From the NCBI GenBank assembly GCA_903822825.1, contig CAIJQQ010000040.1, positions 17,627 to 81,626 of the forward strand: DNA of 64,000 bases, in the 5' to 3' direction. The stretch's first letter is position 1, and each line of letters begins with the position of its first letter. The position numbers and the translations under genes were made by a program. Positions 1-8,480 of this stretch are shown in pieces. The notes beneath the pieces were generated by a model. The model saw only the letters and a list, made by a program, of their open reading frames with translations, made no database searches and was not told where the DNA came from. The DNA is from an uncultured Burkholderiales bacterium (GTDB taxonomy: Bacteria > Pseudomonadota > Gammaproteobacteria > Burkholderiales > Burkholderiaceae_C).

Positions 1-90
1 GAGCACACGGTGCGATTTTTGCACCCCGAGGGCTGGAACTACTTCGACACTTTGCGCAAAAAAATGCACTGGAATGAAAGGGGCCATTGA
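1..90 (+). CDS. nadK: NAD kinase, C-terminal fragment (5' end outside window)
   Basis: An open frame runs from base 1 to a TGA at 88-90 and is too short for the ORF track. Its 29 residues include RFLHPEGWNYFDTLRKK, which I recognise as the C-terminal signature of betaproteobacterial NAD kinase (ATP + NAD to NADP, cytoplasmic). The next gene, recN, starts three bases after the stop, and nadK-recN is a familiar gene pair, which supports the call. Only the tail is visible, so nothing can be said about catalytic residues or the promoter. Confidence 0.82.
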   Translation, partial: EHTVRFLHPEGWNYFDTLRKKMHWNERGH

Positions 91-93
91 GCT

Positions 94-1788
94 GTGGCTC
101 TCAAACACATCACTCTGCGAGACTTTGTCATCGTGCACGAACTGAGCCTGGACCTGCGCAGCGGGTTCAGCGCGCTCACAGGTGAAACCGGCGCTGGGAA
201 GTCTATCCTGATCGACGCATTGCAGCTGGCGCTGGGCTCGCGCGCCGAAGCCAGTGTCGTGCGCGAAGGCGCCAGCCGTTGCGAAATCTGTGCCGAGTTT
301 GAAGCCTCGCCTGCCACGGTGACTTGGCTTGAAGTCGCGGGCTTTGTCAACGAAGACGCTCTCCTGCTGCGCCGAACAGTCGACAGCAGCGGCAAAAGCC
401 GTGGCTGGATCAATGGCAGCCCCGCCACCGCCACGCAACTTCGCGAATTGGGCGAGTTGCTGCTGGACATCCACGGTCAACACGCCTGGCAGAGTCTGAC
501 CCGACCGGACGCGGTTCGTGGTTTGTTGGATGCCTATGCAGGCGCCGACACCCGGCCCGTCAAAGCCGCATGGCAAGCATGGCGTCACGCTCAAGACGCC
601 CTGCTCGTTGCTCGCCAAGCCCAAAGCACACTGGCCAACGAGCGAGAGCGCATGGCTTGGCAAATTGGCGAACTGGACAAGCTCCAGCCGCGCAGCAACG
701 AATGGGCTGAACTCAACCAGCAGCACAGCCGCCTGTCCAATGCCCAGTCACTGATTGAAGCCGCGCAACAGGCTGCATCGAGCCTGGAAGGCGAAGACGA
801 GGGGGGCGCTCTGGCGTTGTTGGCGCGTGCGACCCAAAGCCTGCAAGACCTGGCGGCAGTGGAACCTGAATTTCAGAGCCTGGCCGAGGTGTTGGCGTCA
901 GCCCAAGCCCAGGCCGAAGACGCCGCGCACAGCCTGCACGGCTACCTGCGCAAAACCGACCTCGACCCCGAAGGCCTGGCCCGGCTGGACGAGCGGCTGG
1001 GCTTGTGGATTTCATTGGCCCGGCGCTACAAGCGCCCGCCTGAAGAACTGCCTGCCGTGTTGGACCAGTGGCGGCTTGAGATGGCGAAGCTCGACGCCGC
1101 GAGCGACCTGCAAGGCCTGGAGACAGCCGAGCAAGCCGCGCACACGGCTTACAAACAGGCCGCGCAAAAACTGTCCCAGCAACGACTCAAAGCGGTCAAA
1201 CCCCTGGGCGAAGCCGTCACCAGCGCCATGCAGCTGCTGGGCATGCAAGGTGGCCGCTTTGAGGTCAGCCTGCAAAAAAGCGAAGCACCGGCGCAGCACG
1301 GGCTCGAAGACATCGGCTTTCTGGTGGCAGGTCATGCGGGCAGCACGCCAAGGCCTGTGGGCAAGGTGGCCTCGGGCGGCGAGCTCTCGCGCATTGCCCT
1401 TGCCATTGCCGTCACCACCAGCGAGCTGGGCGAAGCCGGCACCCTGATCTTTGACGAAGTGGACTCCGGTGTGGGCGGCGCTGTCGCCGAAACGGTGGGT
1501 CGCCTGATGAAGCAACTCGGCCACCACCGCCAAGTGCTGGCGGTCACGCACCTGCCCCAGGTTGCAGCTTGTGCCGACCACCACTTGGTGGTGAGCAAGC
1601 GCCTGATGGCGGGCCAGGTGCAAAGCGGCGTAGCCGCCATCTCGGGCGAAGAACGCGTGAGCGAAATCGCCCGCATGCTGGGCGGTGAAAAACTCTCAGC
1701 CACCACCCTGGCCCATGCCCGCGAAATGCTCGCCCCCAACACGACCGATCAATCCCCTCCCCCCCCGCGCAAAGCGGCGCAACGCTGA
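94..1788 (+). CDS. recN: DNA repair protein RecN
   Basis: SMC-like ATPase of double-strand-break repair, 564 aa, about the usual family length. Walker A GETGAGKS lies at residues 30-37. A long Ala/Gln/Leu-rich middle part fits the coiled-coil arms. Near the C-terminus are the ABC signature (ASGGELSRIALA) and Walker B with the D-loop (TLIFDEVDSGVGG). The start is GTG, three bases after nadK, so the two are probably co-transcribed and translationally coupled. The gene ends three bases before rapZ. I saw no SOS box directly upstream; any control would lie upstream of nadK, outside the window. Confidence 0.95.
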   Translation: MALKHITLRDFVIVHELSLDLRSGFSALTGETGAGKSILIDALQLALGSRAEASVVREGASRCEICAEFEASPATVTWLEVAGFVNEDALLLRRTVDSSGKSRGWINGSPATATQLRELGELLLDIHGQHAWQSLTRPDAVRGLLDAYAGADTRPVKAAWQAWRHAQDALLVARQAQSTLANERERMAWQIGELDKLQPRSNEWAELNQQHSRLSNAQSLIEAAQQAASSLEGEDEGGALALLARATQSLQDLAAVEPEFQSLAEVLASAQAQAEDAAHSLHGYLRKTDLDPEGLARLDERLGLWISLARRYKRPPEELPAVLDQWRLEMAKLDAASDLQGLETAEQAAHTAYKQAAQKLSQQRLKAVKPLGEAVTSAMQLLGMQGGRFEVSLQKSEAPAQHGLEDIGFLVAGHAGSTPRPVGKVASGGELSRIALAIAVTTSELGEAGTLIFDEVDSGVGGAVAETVGRLMKQLGHHRQVLAVTHLPQVAACADHHLVVSKRLMAGQVQSGVAAISGEERVSEIARMLGGEKLSATTLAHAREMLAPNTTDQSPPPPRKAAQR

Positions 1789-1791
1789 ACC

Positions 1792-2649
1792 ATGGACATC
1801 ATCCTCATCACCGGCATGTCCGGCTCTGGCAAATCGGTGGCCCTGCATGCCCTCGAAGACGCCGGATACTACTGCGTCGACAACCTGCCGCCCGAGTTGC
1901 TGATCTCTTTCGTACAACTCGAAGAGCAGCAAAAAGAAACACGCCTGGCCATCGCCATCGATGTGCGCAGCGCCGCGTCTTTGCACCTGATGCCCGAGCA
2001 GCTCAACGCCTTGCGGGACATGGGCATGTCGGTCAAGTCGATTTTTCTGGACGCCACCTCGGACACCTTGCTCAGGCGCTACTCAGAGTCCAGGCGCAAA
2101 CACCCGCTGTCGGGCGAGTCCAAACCGCAAAGCGAAAAACTGCTGATCGAAACCATCCAGTTCGAGCGGGAGCTGCTGTCCAACTTGCGTGAGCGCGCCC
2201 ATGTGATCGACACCAGCTTGCTGCGCTCGGCCCAGCTGCAGACCTACGTCAAGAGCATGGTCGGGACCCCCTCTTCGCAGCTGACCCTGGTGTTTGAATC
2301 GTTTGCGTTCAAGCGTGGCATCCCCACCGATGCCGACTATGTGTTCGACGTGCGCATGCTGCCCAACCCACACTACGAAAGTGCGCTCAAGCCCCTCACC
2401 GGCCGCGACGCCCCGGTGCAAGACTACCTGCGCCAATCGGCCGAGGTCGAGCGCATGCAAAAGCAGATTCAGGACTTTTTGCTGCAATGGATCCCACTGA
2501 TCGAAAAAGACCACCGCAGCTACCTCACGGTGGCCATTGGCTGCACTGGAGGGCAGCACCGCTCGGTGTTTCTGGTGGAGCAACTGGCCGAGGCCTTCAA
2601 GGCCCGCTGGCTGACGCTCAAGCGCCACCGCGAACTGGACGCGCTTTAA
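1792..2649 (+). CDS. rapZ: RNase adapter protein RapZ (nucleotide-binding YvcJ family)
   Basis: P-loop protein of 285 aa. In E. coli RapZ senses glucosamine-6-phosphate and delivers the small RNA GlmZ to RNase E; outside the enterobacteria the family role is less clear. Visible are Walker A GMSGSGKS (residues 8-15) right at the N-terminus and the conserved C-terminal [11 protein letters not shown] motif of the family. The ATG follows the recN stop by three bases, giving a tight nadK-recN-rapZ unit. It is convergent with the FAD monooxygenase downstream, with only 26 bases between them and no obvious terminator hairpin. Confidence 0.93.
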   Translation: MDIILITGMSGSGKSVALHALEDAGYYCVDNLPPELLISFVQLEEQQKETRLAIAIDVRSAASLHLMPEQLNALRDMGMSVKSIFLDATSDTLLRRYSESRRKHPLSGESKPQSEKLLIETIQFERELLSNLRERAHVIDTSLLRSAQLQTYVKSMVGTPSSQLTLVFESFAFKRGIPTDADYVFDVRMLPNPHYESALKPLTGRDAPVQDYLRQSAEVERMQKQIQDFLLQWIPLIEKDHRSYLTVAIGCTGGQHRSVFLVEQLAEAFKARWLTLKRHRELDAL

Positions 2650-2675
2650 GCCACCAACTCACCGTGAGCTGCCAT

Positions 2676-3854
2676 TCACGGGCCTGCATAAAGCCACGAG
2701 ACGTCCATGACACGCGCGCCGAGCAAGCGCATGGCCGCGTTGCGGCCCCAAGCCACAGGCCCCTGGGCATGAAAAATTTCACCATTGCGGATCGCCCTGG
2801 CCTGTACGCGGGCATTGCGCTGCCAGCGCACCTGCGCATAGCGCTGCAAACGTTCGGGCACACTGCCTGATCCGACCCAAGCCTGGGCCAAGGCATTCGC
2901 ATCTTCGATCGCCATGCCCGCGCCTTGCGCCAAGTAAGGCCGCAGCGGATGCGCTGCATCGCCCAGCAATGCCACGTGCGCATTCGCCATCTGGGCCGGG
3001 CTGCTCAGCGGCTCACGGTCATGCAAAGCCCACAAACGCCAGCCATGCATCGCCTCCAGCCTTTCACGCAACTCAGCCGCCACTGGCCCCAATGCTTGAA
3101 ACAAACTGGCGGGCTGTGCCATGGCATCCCAGATGTGCGCTTGGGCAGGCAAGCTGCCGTGGACGATGGCGACCAAGTTGAGCGCGCGCCCAGCCTGCAC
3201 CGGGTAATGCACCACATGCACACGTGGCCCCATCCAGACAGTGACCTGATTGGTTCTCAGGTGTGCGGGCAACGCCTCTTGTGGGACCAGCGCGCGGTAG
3301 GCCAAATGCCCTGAAAACCGTGGCGCGTCGTGCAAGCCCAGTTCAGACCGGGTTCGGCTCCACAAGCCATCTGCACCCACCAGCAGACGCGCCTGCCAGG
3401 ACCTGCCCTGATCGGACCTTACTGCCACAACATCACCTTGAGTCGTCATGCTCGACCAGCCCTGACCCGGTTGCAAGTCCACCCCCTGGCGCAAAGCAGC
3501 AGCCAACAAAAGCGCATGAAGGTCAGCACGGTGGATGCAGGCGTAAGGGGCACCATACAAGCGCTCAGATCGTTCACCCAAGGGCAAAGTGCCCAGAACA
3601 TGGCCCGTGCGCACATCGCGGGCTTGCAGCTGCGTTGGCATGACGGCCACTTGCGCCAACTCGGACGCCAACCCCCATCCATGCAAAATGCGGGTCGCGT
3701 TGGGCCCGATCTGGACGCCAGCGCCCACCTCGCTCAAATGGTCCGATCGCTCCATCACACGGACCGAGGCGCCTTTCAACGCCAGCGCCAAGCCCGCAGA
3801 AAGGCCTCCAATGCCGCCGCCCGCCACCAGGATGTCCGATGCCTGAAAAGTCAT
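2676..3854 (-). CDS. FAD-dependent aromatic monooxygenase (salicylate/3-hydroxybenzoate hydroxylase-like)
   Basis: Class A flavoprotein monooxygenase of 392 aa. The N-terminal dinucleotide-binding motif GGGIGG is at residues 12-17, the DG motif reads GADGLWSRTRSEL, and the second FAD motif is LLGDAAHPLRPYLAQGAG. This family hydroxylates phenolic acids with NAD(P)H and O2. The exact substrate (salicylate, 3-hydroxybenzoate or 6-hydroxynicotinate type) cannot be read from the sequence. It stands alone on the minus strand, with no ring-cleavage gene beside it. Confidence 0.85.
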   Translation of the reverse strand: MTFQASDILVAGGGIGGLSAGLALALKGASVRVMERSDHLSEVGAGVQIGPNATRILHGWGLASELAQVAVMPTQLQARDVRTGHVLGTLPLGERSERLYGAPYACIHRADLHALLLAAALRQGVDLQPGQGWSSMTTQGDVVAVRSDQGRSWQARLLVGADGLWSRTRSELGLHDAPRFSGHLAYRALVPQEALPAHLRTNQVTVWMGPRVHVVHYPVQAGRALNLVAIVHGSLPAQAHIWDAMAQPASLFQALGPVAAELRERLEAMHGWRLWALHDREPLSSPAQMANAHVALLGDAAHPLRPYLAQGAGMAIEDANALAQAWVGSGSVPERLQRYAQVRWQRNARVQARAIRNGEIFHAQGPVAWGRNAAMRLLGARVMDVSWLYAGP

Positions 3855-4028
3855 ACGCCCATTGTGCCCTCAAGGTGGATCGGATCTAAAAATTGGACAA
3901 TAGAGGGTATGAAGAAGATCGAGTTCTTTGAACTTTCAATCACCGTAGCATTTTGCGCAGAATGAAAACCATCGGCGACTTGGATCGCCACTCGATGGAT
4001 GTTGGCCCACCACACCACTGACAACACC

Positions 4029-4358
4029 ATGACCCGTCGCCCCATTGTCTCAGTCATCGAAATCCACCCATTGGCCCCTGAGCAACCAAAGACAGGTGAG
4101 CCCTGCAATGGCTGTGGTGTGTGTTGTTTGATGTTTCCCTGCCCCTTGGGCATCGTCCTCTCACGCAAGCGCATGGGGCGCTGCAACGCCCTGCGCTGGA
4201 GCGACACAGAGCGCCGCTATCTGTGCGGCGCCATGAGTGAGCCGCGCAAGGTCCTGCCATTCGGCCTGCGTTGGTTGAGCCCGGTGCTGGCCCGCTTGGC
4301 GCGCCGCTGGATTGCCAGCGGCATCGGCTGCGATACAACATCGCGCATCGTTGATTGA
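4029..4358 (+). CDS. Small cysteine-cluster protein (YkgJ-like), function unknown
   Basis: The track frame opens at 3999, but ATG at 4029 (MTRRPIVSVIE) is the more natural start and gives 109 aa. The core reads PCNGCGVCCLMFPCPLG, followed by GRCNALRW and YLCGAM. This spacing of seven cysteines resembles the zinc/iron-chelating YkgJ-type cysteine-cluster family, so a metal- or Fe-S-binding role is plausible. The C-terminal third is Arg/Leu-rich without a clear membrane segment. It sits divergently from the FAD monooxygenase with about 170 bases between them. Similar short proteins are, as far as I recall, common and uncharacterised in Comamonadaceae. Confidence 0.7.
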   Translation: MTRRPIVSVIEIHPLAPEQPKTGEPCNGCGVCCLMFPCPLGIVLSRKRMGRCNALRWSDTERRYLCGAMSEPRKVLPFGLRWLSPVLARLARRWIASGIGCDTTSRIVD

Positions 4359-4475
4359 AATCTGACGAGCCTCCCCCCAGCAAGTCACTCCCGGAAAAAA
4401 GGCCTTGCAGGTGTTTACCCACAAGTCCATCTGTTCACCAGCAACCGCCATGCAAGTCAGCTGCGCGTATTGTCC

Positions 4476-5471
4476 TCAACGTCCGTTCAAGGGATAGGCC
4501 GGGTCGTTGAAACCTGGCGTCGAAGGATGCCCCGGTGCCACCAAACTGTTGACGAGCGCTTCGTCTTCTTCCGTGATCACCACATCCAGCGCAGCGGCAT
4601 AGTCTTGCCATTGCGCCAGCGTGCGCGGGCCGGCAATGACCGCACTGGTATGGCGGTTGGCCAAGACCCAGGCCGTCGCAAAGTGGGCCAGCGACACCCC
4701 TTTGCGCTCGCAATGCTGGCGCAGGGTCTGTGCAATTTGCAGTGACTCTGCGCGGAACTCGGTTTCCATGATGCGTTTGTCGCCGCGGGCCGCGCGGCTG
4801 CCCTCCGAGGGGGCCTGGCCGGGTGCGTATTTGCCGGTCAGCACCCCGCGTGCGATCGGGCTGTAAGGCACCACACCCATGCCGTAATGGCCACAGGCTT
4901 CCAGAATCTCCACCTCGGGCATTCGGTTGAGCAAGTTGTAATAGGGCTGGCAGACCACAGGGCCAGGCATGTTCAGTTGCCGGGCCATGTGGACCATCTC
5001 TGCGATGCGCCAGCCCCGGACGTTGGAGACGCCCCAATAGCGGATCTTGCCGTCGCGCAGCAAAGCCTCGATGGCCCGCAAAGGCTCTTCTAGGTTCATG
5101 CCGTTGTAGTCGCGATGGAGGTAATAAATGTCCAGGTGATCGGTGGCCAGACGGCTCAAACTGCCCTCACAGGCCCGCATGACCCAGCTGCGTGAATAAT
5201 GGGTTTCATTGGGCAAGGACGACATGGCATTGCCCAGTTTGCTGGCCAAGACCCAGCGCTGGCGTTGCCCTTTGAGGATTTGGCCCACCATCTCTTCGGA
5301 TTTGCCCAGCGTGTAAACGTCGGCCGTATCGATGAAGTTGCAGCCCTGCTCCTGCGCATCGGCCACGATGGATCGCGCGTCCTCGAGGGGCGTTTGGTCA
5401 CCAAACATCATGGTGCCCAGGCACAGGCGGGAAACTTTCAAGGGGCTTTTGCCCAAGGTGCTCAGCTGCAT
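4476..5471 (-). CDS. Aldo/keto reductase
   Basis: NAD(P)H-dependent (beta/alpha)8-barrel oxidoreductase of 331 aa. The family tetrad is visible: Asp and Tyr in FIDTADVYTLG, Lys in LASKLGN and His in YYLHRDY. The N-terminus (LGKSPLKVSRLCLGTMMFG) is typical of the YajO/Tas-type subgroup. The C-terminal cofactor-binding stretch SAVIAGPRTLAQ is also present. The physiological carbonyl substrate is unknown. The gene is monocistronic and divergent from the reductase gene at 5801. Confidence 0.88.
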   Translation of the reverse strand: MQLSTLGKSPLKVSRLCLGTMMFGDQTPLEDARSIVADAQEQGCNFIDTADVYTLGKSEEMVGQILKGQRQRWVLASKLGNAMSSLPNETHYSRSWVMRACEGSLSRLATDHLDIYYLHRDYNGMNLEEPLRAIEALLRDGKIRYWGVSNVRGWRIAEMVHMARQLNMPGPVVCQPYYNLLNRMPEVEILEACGHYGMGVVPYSPIARGVLTGKYAPGQAPSEGSRAARGDKRIMETEFRAESLQIAQTLRQHCERKGVSLAHFATAWVLANRHTSAVIAGPRTLAQWQDYAAALDVVITEEDEALVNSLVAPGHPSTPGFNDPAYPLNGR

Positions 5472-5800
5472 GGGGATCCTTCACATCCAAGTTCGATGCG
5501 CATAGGCTAACCCCCAAGGCCAAAGCCAAGCTGTCACCTTTGTGGAGATCACAAAAACACCGGGGTTTTTCAGCGCAGGGGCTTGGGATGTGAACAAGCG
5601 CCAGAGTTTCGCCTGTACAGATGAACTGACGAATACCGCGTTTTCAAAGGTCCCCCGCAATTGCTTTAGGGGACTTGCATTGCAAAACGAAGTGATAGGA
5701 TTAATTTTCGATCCAGACCAACAGCGCAGCCGTTGTTATGGAGTTGTCACAAGAACCATGGACGGCATGACCTGCTTTGTGCATGAATGAAAGAACAAGA
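5472..5800. other. Intergenic region, 329 bases, no convincing gene
   Basis: This divergent spacer between the aldo/keto reductase and the enoyl-reductase-like gene must carry both promoters. It is AT-richer around 5690-5715. An 82-codon plus-strand ORF (5542-5790) shows no recognisable motif and a composition unlike the neighbours, so I do not call it. I see no hairpin terminator, repeat or RNA gene here. Confidence 0.6.
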
Positions 5801-6958
5801 ATGAAAGAATTTGACATCGTGGTGCATGGCGCCACCGGATTTACCGGTCGCTTGGTGATCGAGTATCTACTGAAACAACCATCCGGCCTGCGCTGGGCCA
5901 TGGGCGGACGAAGTGCCAGCAAACTGGCTGCTGTGCGGGACGAAGTGGGCGCACCCGCTGACACGCCTTTGGTGGTGATCGACAGCGAGGACGCGGCCAG
6001 CCTGCAGGCCTTGATGGCCCGCACCCGCTTGGTCTTGACCACGGTGGGGCCTTACCAGTTGTACGGCGGCGGCCTGGTCAAAGCCTGCGCCGAAGCCGGC
6101 GTGGATTACGTGGACCTGTGCGGCGAGCCGGCCTGGATGCGCCAGATGATCGACGCGCACCATGCCGCAGCGCAAGCCAGCGGGGCGCGGATTGTGTTCT
6201 CGTGCGGTTTTGATTCCATTCCCTTTGATCTGGGCGTGTTGATGCTGCAGGGCGAGATGCAACAGCGTTTTGGCACGCCCGCTTCGCGCGTACGGGGCCG
6301 TGTGCGCAAGATGAAAGGTACTTTTTCGGGCGGCACGGCGGCCAGCTTCAGGGCCACCATGGCGGCCGCGGCCAGCCAGCCCGGTGTGCTGGACTTGCTG
6401 AAAAACCCTTTCTCTTTGACACCGGGCTTTACCGGCCCCAAGCAGCCGACCGCGCACAAACCGATGGTCGATGAGGTGCTGGACATGTGGGTGGCCCCCT
6501 TTGTGATGGCGACCATCAACACCCGCAATGTGCACCGGTCCAACTTTTTGCTCAAGCAGGCCTGGGGGGCAGACTTCGTCTATGACGAAATGGTCATCAC
6601 CGGCCCAGGCGACAAAGGCCAGGCCGTGGCCGAGGCGATTGCTGCGGATAAAAGCATGAGCGGCGCGGATGTCCTGCAACCGGGCGAAGGCCCTTCGCGG
6701 GCAGAGCGCGATGCCGGCTCCTACGATCTTTTGTTCATCGGCCATAACCCTGCGGGCCAGACCTGCAGGGTGAGCGTGCAAGGCGACCGCGACCCCGGCT
6801 ACGGCAGCACCTCCAAAATGATCAGCGAAGCGGCCATCTGCCTGCTCCAAGACGCCAGCCAAACACCTGGCGGCATCTGGACTCCAGCCTCCAGCATGGG
6901 GCAAAAACTGATCGATCGATTGCAAGCTCATGCAGGCTTGACGTTTCGCGTGGAATAA
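5801..6958 (+). CDS. Saccharopine dehydrogenase-like / trans-acting enoyl reductase family protein
   Basis: 385 aa from ATG 5801 (MKEFDIVVHGATGFTG). The track start at 5777 adds eight non-family residues. The N-terminal Rossmann motif HGATGFTGRL and the later IVFSCGFDSIPFDLG stretch are characteristic of the saccharopine-reductase-like proteins that include mycobacterial trans-acting enoyl reductases. A hydride-transfer role on a lipid or acyl substrate is inferred from the family; the substrate is unknown. An SDR gene follows after nine bases and a DsbA-family gene after that, so the three probably form one operon. Confidence 0.83.
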   Translation: MKEFDIVVHGATGFTGRLVIEYLLKQPSGLRWAMGGRSASKLAAVRDEVGAPADTPLVVIDSEDAASLQALMARTRLVLTTVGPYQLYGGGLVKACAEAGVDYVDLCGEPAWMRQMIDAHHAAAQASGARIVFSCGFDSIPFDLGVLMLQGEMQQRFGTPASRVRGRVRKMKGTFSGGTAASFRATMAAAASQPGVLDLLKNPFSLTPGFTGPKQPTAHKPMVDEVLDMWVAPFVMATINTRNVHRSNFLLKQAWGADFVYDEMVITGPGDKGQAVAEAIAADKSMSGADVLQPGEGPSRAERDAGSYDLLFIGHNPAGQTCRVSVQGDRDPGYGSTSKMISEAAICLLQDASQTPGGIWTPASSMGQKLIDRLQAHAGLTFRVE

Positions 6959-6967
6959 GGATTTCCC

Positions 6968-7723
6968 ATGTCCAAAGTGTGTCTGGTCATTGGTGCTGGT
7001 GATGCCACGGGGGGTGCGGTGGCCCGCCGTTTTGCGCGAGAAGGCTACACCGTGTGCGTTACGCGCCGCAGCTTGGACAAACTCGAACCCCTGCTGGCGC
7101 AGATTCGCCAAGCGGGCGGTGTGGCCCACGGCTTTGGCTCGGACGCCCGCAAAGAAGAAGACGTGGTCACGTTGGTCGAACACATCGAGTCGGTCCTTGG
7201 GCCGATCGAAGTGATGGTGTTCAACATCGGCGCCAACTCGCCCAACAGCATCCTGACCGAGACCGCGCGGCGCTATACCAAAATGTGGGAGATGGCCTGT
7301 TTGGCGGGCTTTCTCACCGGTCGGGAAGTGGCCAAGCGCATGGTGACGCGGCAGCAGACGTCGACCGACGTGCAAGGAGTGCAGCCTAAAGGCACCATCA
7401 TTTTCACAGGTGCCACTGCTTCCTTGCGGGGCAGCGCGCACTTTGCAGGTTTTTCTGGCGGCAAGATGGCTCTGCGTGCTCTGGCGCAGAGCATGGCCCG
7501 CGAACTGGGCCCCATGGGCATTCATGTGGCACACACCATCATCGACGGCGCAATCGATACCGAGTTCATCCGCACGCAATTTCCACAGCGCTATGCACTC
7601 AAGGATGAAGGCGGCATTTTGAACCCCGACCACATTGCCGACGCCTACTGGATGCTCCACCAGCAACCACGCGATGCCTGGACGCATGAACTCGATTTGC
7701 GCCCCTACATGGAAAAGTTTTGA
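6968..7723 (+). CDS. SDR-family oxidoreductase lacking the catalytic tyrosine
   Basis: Rossmann-fold short-chain dehydrogenase/reductase of 251 aa. The cofactor motif is the unusual GAGDATGG at the N-terminus, and the NNAG position reads NIGA. The usual YxxxK active site reads FSGGK (within FAGFSGGKMAL), so the catalytic Tyr is Phe while Lys remains. The protein therefore either uses another acid or is not a classical dehydrogenase. It lies nine bases after the enoyl-reductase-like gene, with the HCCA-isomerase-like gene 17 bases downstream. Confidence 0.85.
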   Translation: MSKVCLVIGAGDATGGAVARRFAREGYTVCVTRRSLDKLEPLLAQIRQAGGVAHGFGSDARKEEDVVTLVEHIESVLGPIEVMVFNIGANSPNSILTETARRYTKMWEMACLAGFLTGREVAKRMVTRQQTSTDVQGVQPKGTIIFTGATASLRGSAHFAGFSGGKMALRALAQSMARELGPMGIHVAHTIIDGAIDTEFIRTQFPQRYALKDEGGILNPDHIADAYWMLHQQPRDAWTHELDLRPYMEKF

Positions 7724-7740
7724 CAACGCAGGAGACACAC

Positions 7741-8330
7741 ATGAAAACCTTTGACTTTTACTTTGACTTTGGCAGTTTGGCCGCCTACTTGGCCCATACC
7801 CAGTTGCCCAAGATGTGCAGTGAAACCGGGGCTTCAGCCAACTTGCTGCCCATGCTGCTGGGGGGGTGTTTCAGGCCACGGGCAATTCCTCGCCCATGAC
7901 CGTGCCCGCCAAGGGACGGTATGTCTTTGTGGACTTCAAGCGCTTTGCCGATGGGTATGGCGTGCCCTTGAACATGAACCCCCACTTCCCCATCATCACG
8001 ACCACGCTGATGCGCATGGTGACCGCTTTGCAAATGCACAAGTACCCGCGCATGCAGACTTTCATGGATGCGGTGTTCCAAGCCATTTGGGTGGATGCAC
8101 TCAATTTGAACGACCCGGTCACCGTGTCGCAGGTCTTGACCTCCGCCGGATTTGACGCAGCGGCATTGCTGGCCATGGCGAATGAGCAGGCCACCAAAGA
8201 CCAACTCAAGGCCGTGACGATGAAGGCCGTGGAGCGCGGCGTGTTTGGTGCCCCGACCTTTTTTGTGGGCGAAGAAATGTTCTGGGGACAAGACCGCATC
8301 GAGCAAGTCAAGGCCGCACTGAAGGCTTGA
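7741..8330 (+). pseudogene. 2-hydroxychromene-2-carboxylate isomerase-like (DsbA family), frameshifted in a poly-G run
   Basis: The gene starts at ATG 7741 (MKTFDFYFDFGSLAAYLAHT). It reads correctly to LLPMLLGG and then loses frame at a run of seven G (7860-7866). The rest of the family sequence (VFQATGNSSPMTVPAKGR onward) continues in the frame of ORF 7866-8330. One additional G would restore a single protein of about 196 aa, the usual length. Glutathione-dependent kappa-GST-like isomerases of this family act in aromatic catabolism; the catalytic Ser of the DFGS motif is present. This is either a true null or phase-variable allele, or a homopolymer sequencing error. Third gene of the operon that starts at 5801. 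Confidence 0.85.
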
Positions 8331-8426
8331 GTCGTTTTAACGAGCATCGACATGAGGCGCTGGATGACGGCGCTGTAGGTGATGAACGCGAACACATGCA
8401 TCACCCCACTTCCAGCACCCCAAGCA

Positions 8427-8458
8427 AAACGGCCCGGAGATCACTCTCCGGGCCGTTT
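8427..8458. terminator. Rho-independent terminator, probably bidirectional
   Basis: A perfect 14-bp stem (AAACGGCCCGGAGA and its complement) with a 4-base loop lies between the convergent HCCA-isomerase-like gene and acnB. T-rich flanks are short on both sides. It is the likely shared end of both transcripts. Confidence 0.8.
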
Positions 8459-8480
8459 CTGTGACTCAACGAGCAAGTAC

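Noticed and set aside
3909-3965. 18-codon ORF MKKIEFFELSITVAFCAE
   Set aside because: Too short, no ribosome-binding site of note and no similarity I know; noted only as a possible leader peptide.
5542-5790. 82-codon ORF in the 329-base spacer
   Set aside because: No RBS that stands out, no motif, and it overlaps the likely promoter and start of the next gene.
5867-7738. 623-codon minus-strand ORF
   Set aside because: Antisense to the enoyl-reductase-like and SDR genes, His/Gly-rich sequence without motifs.
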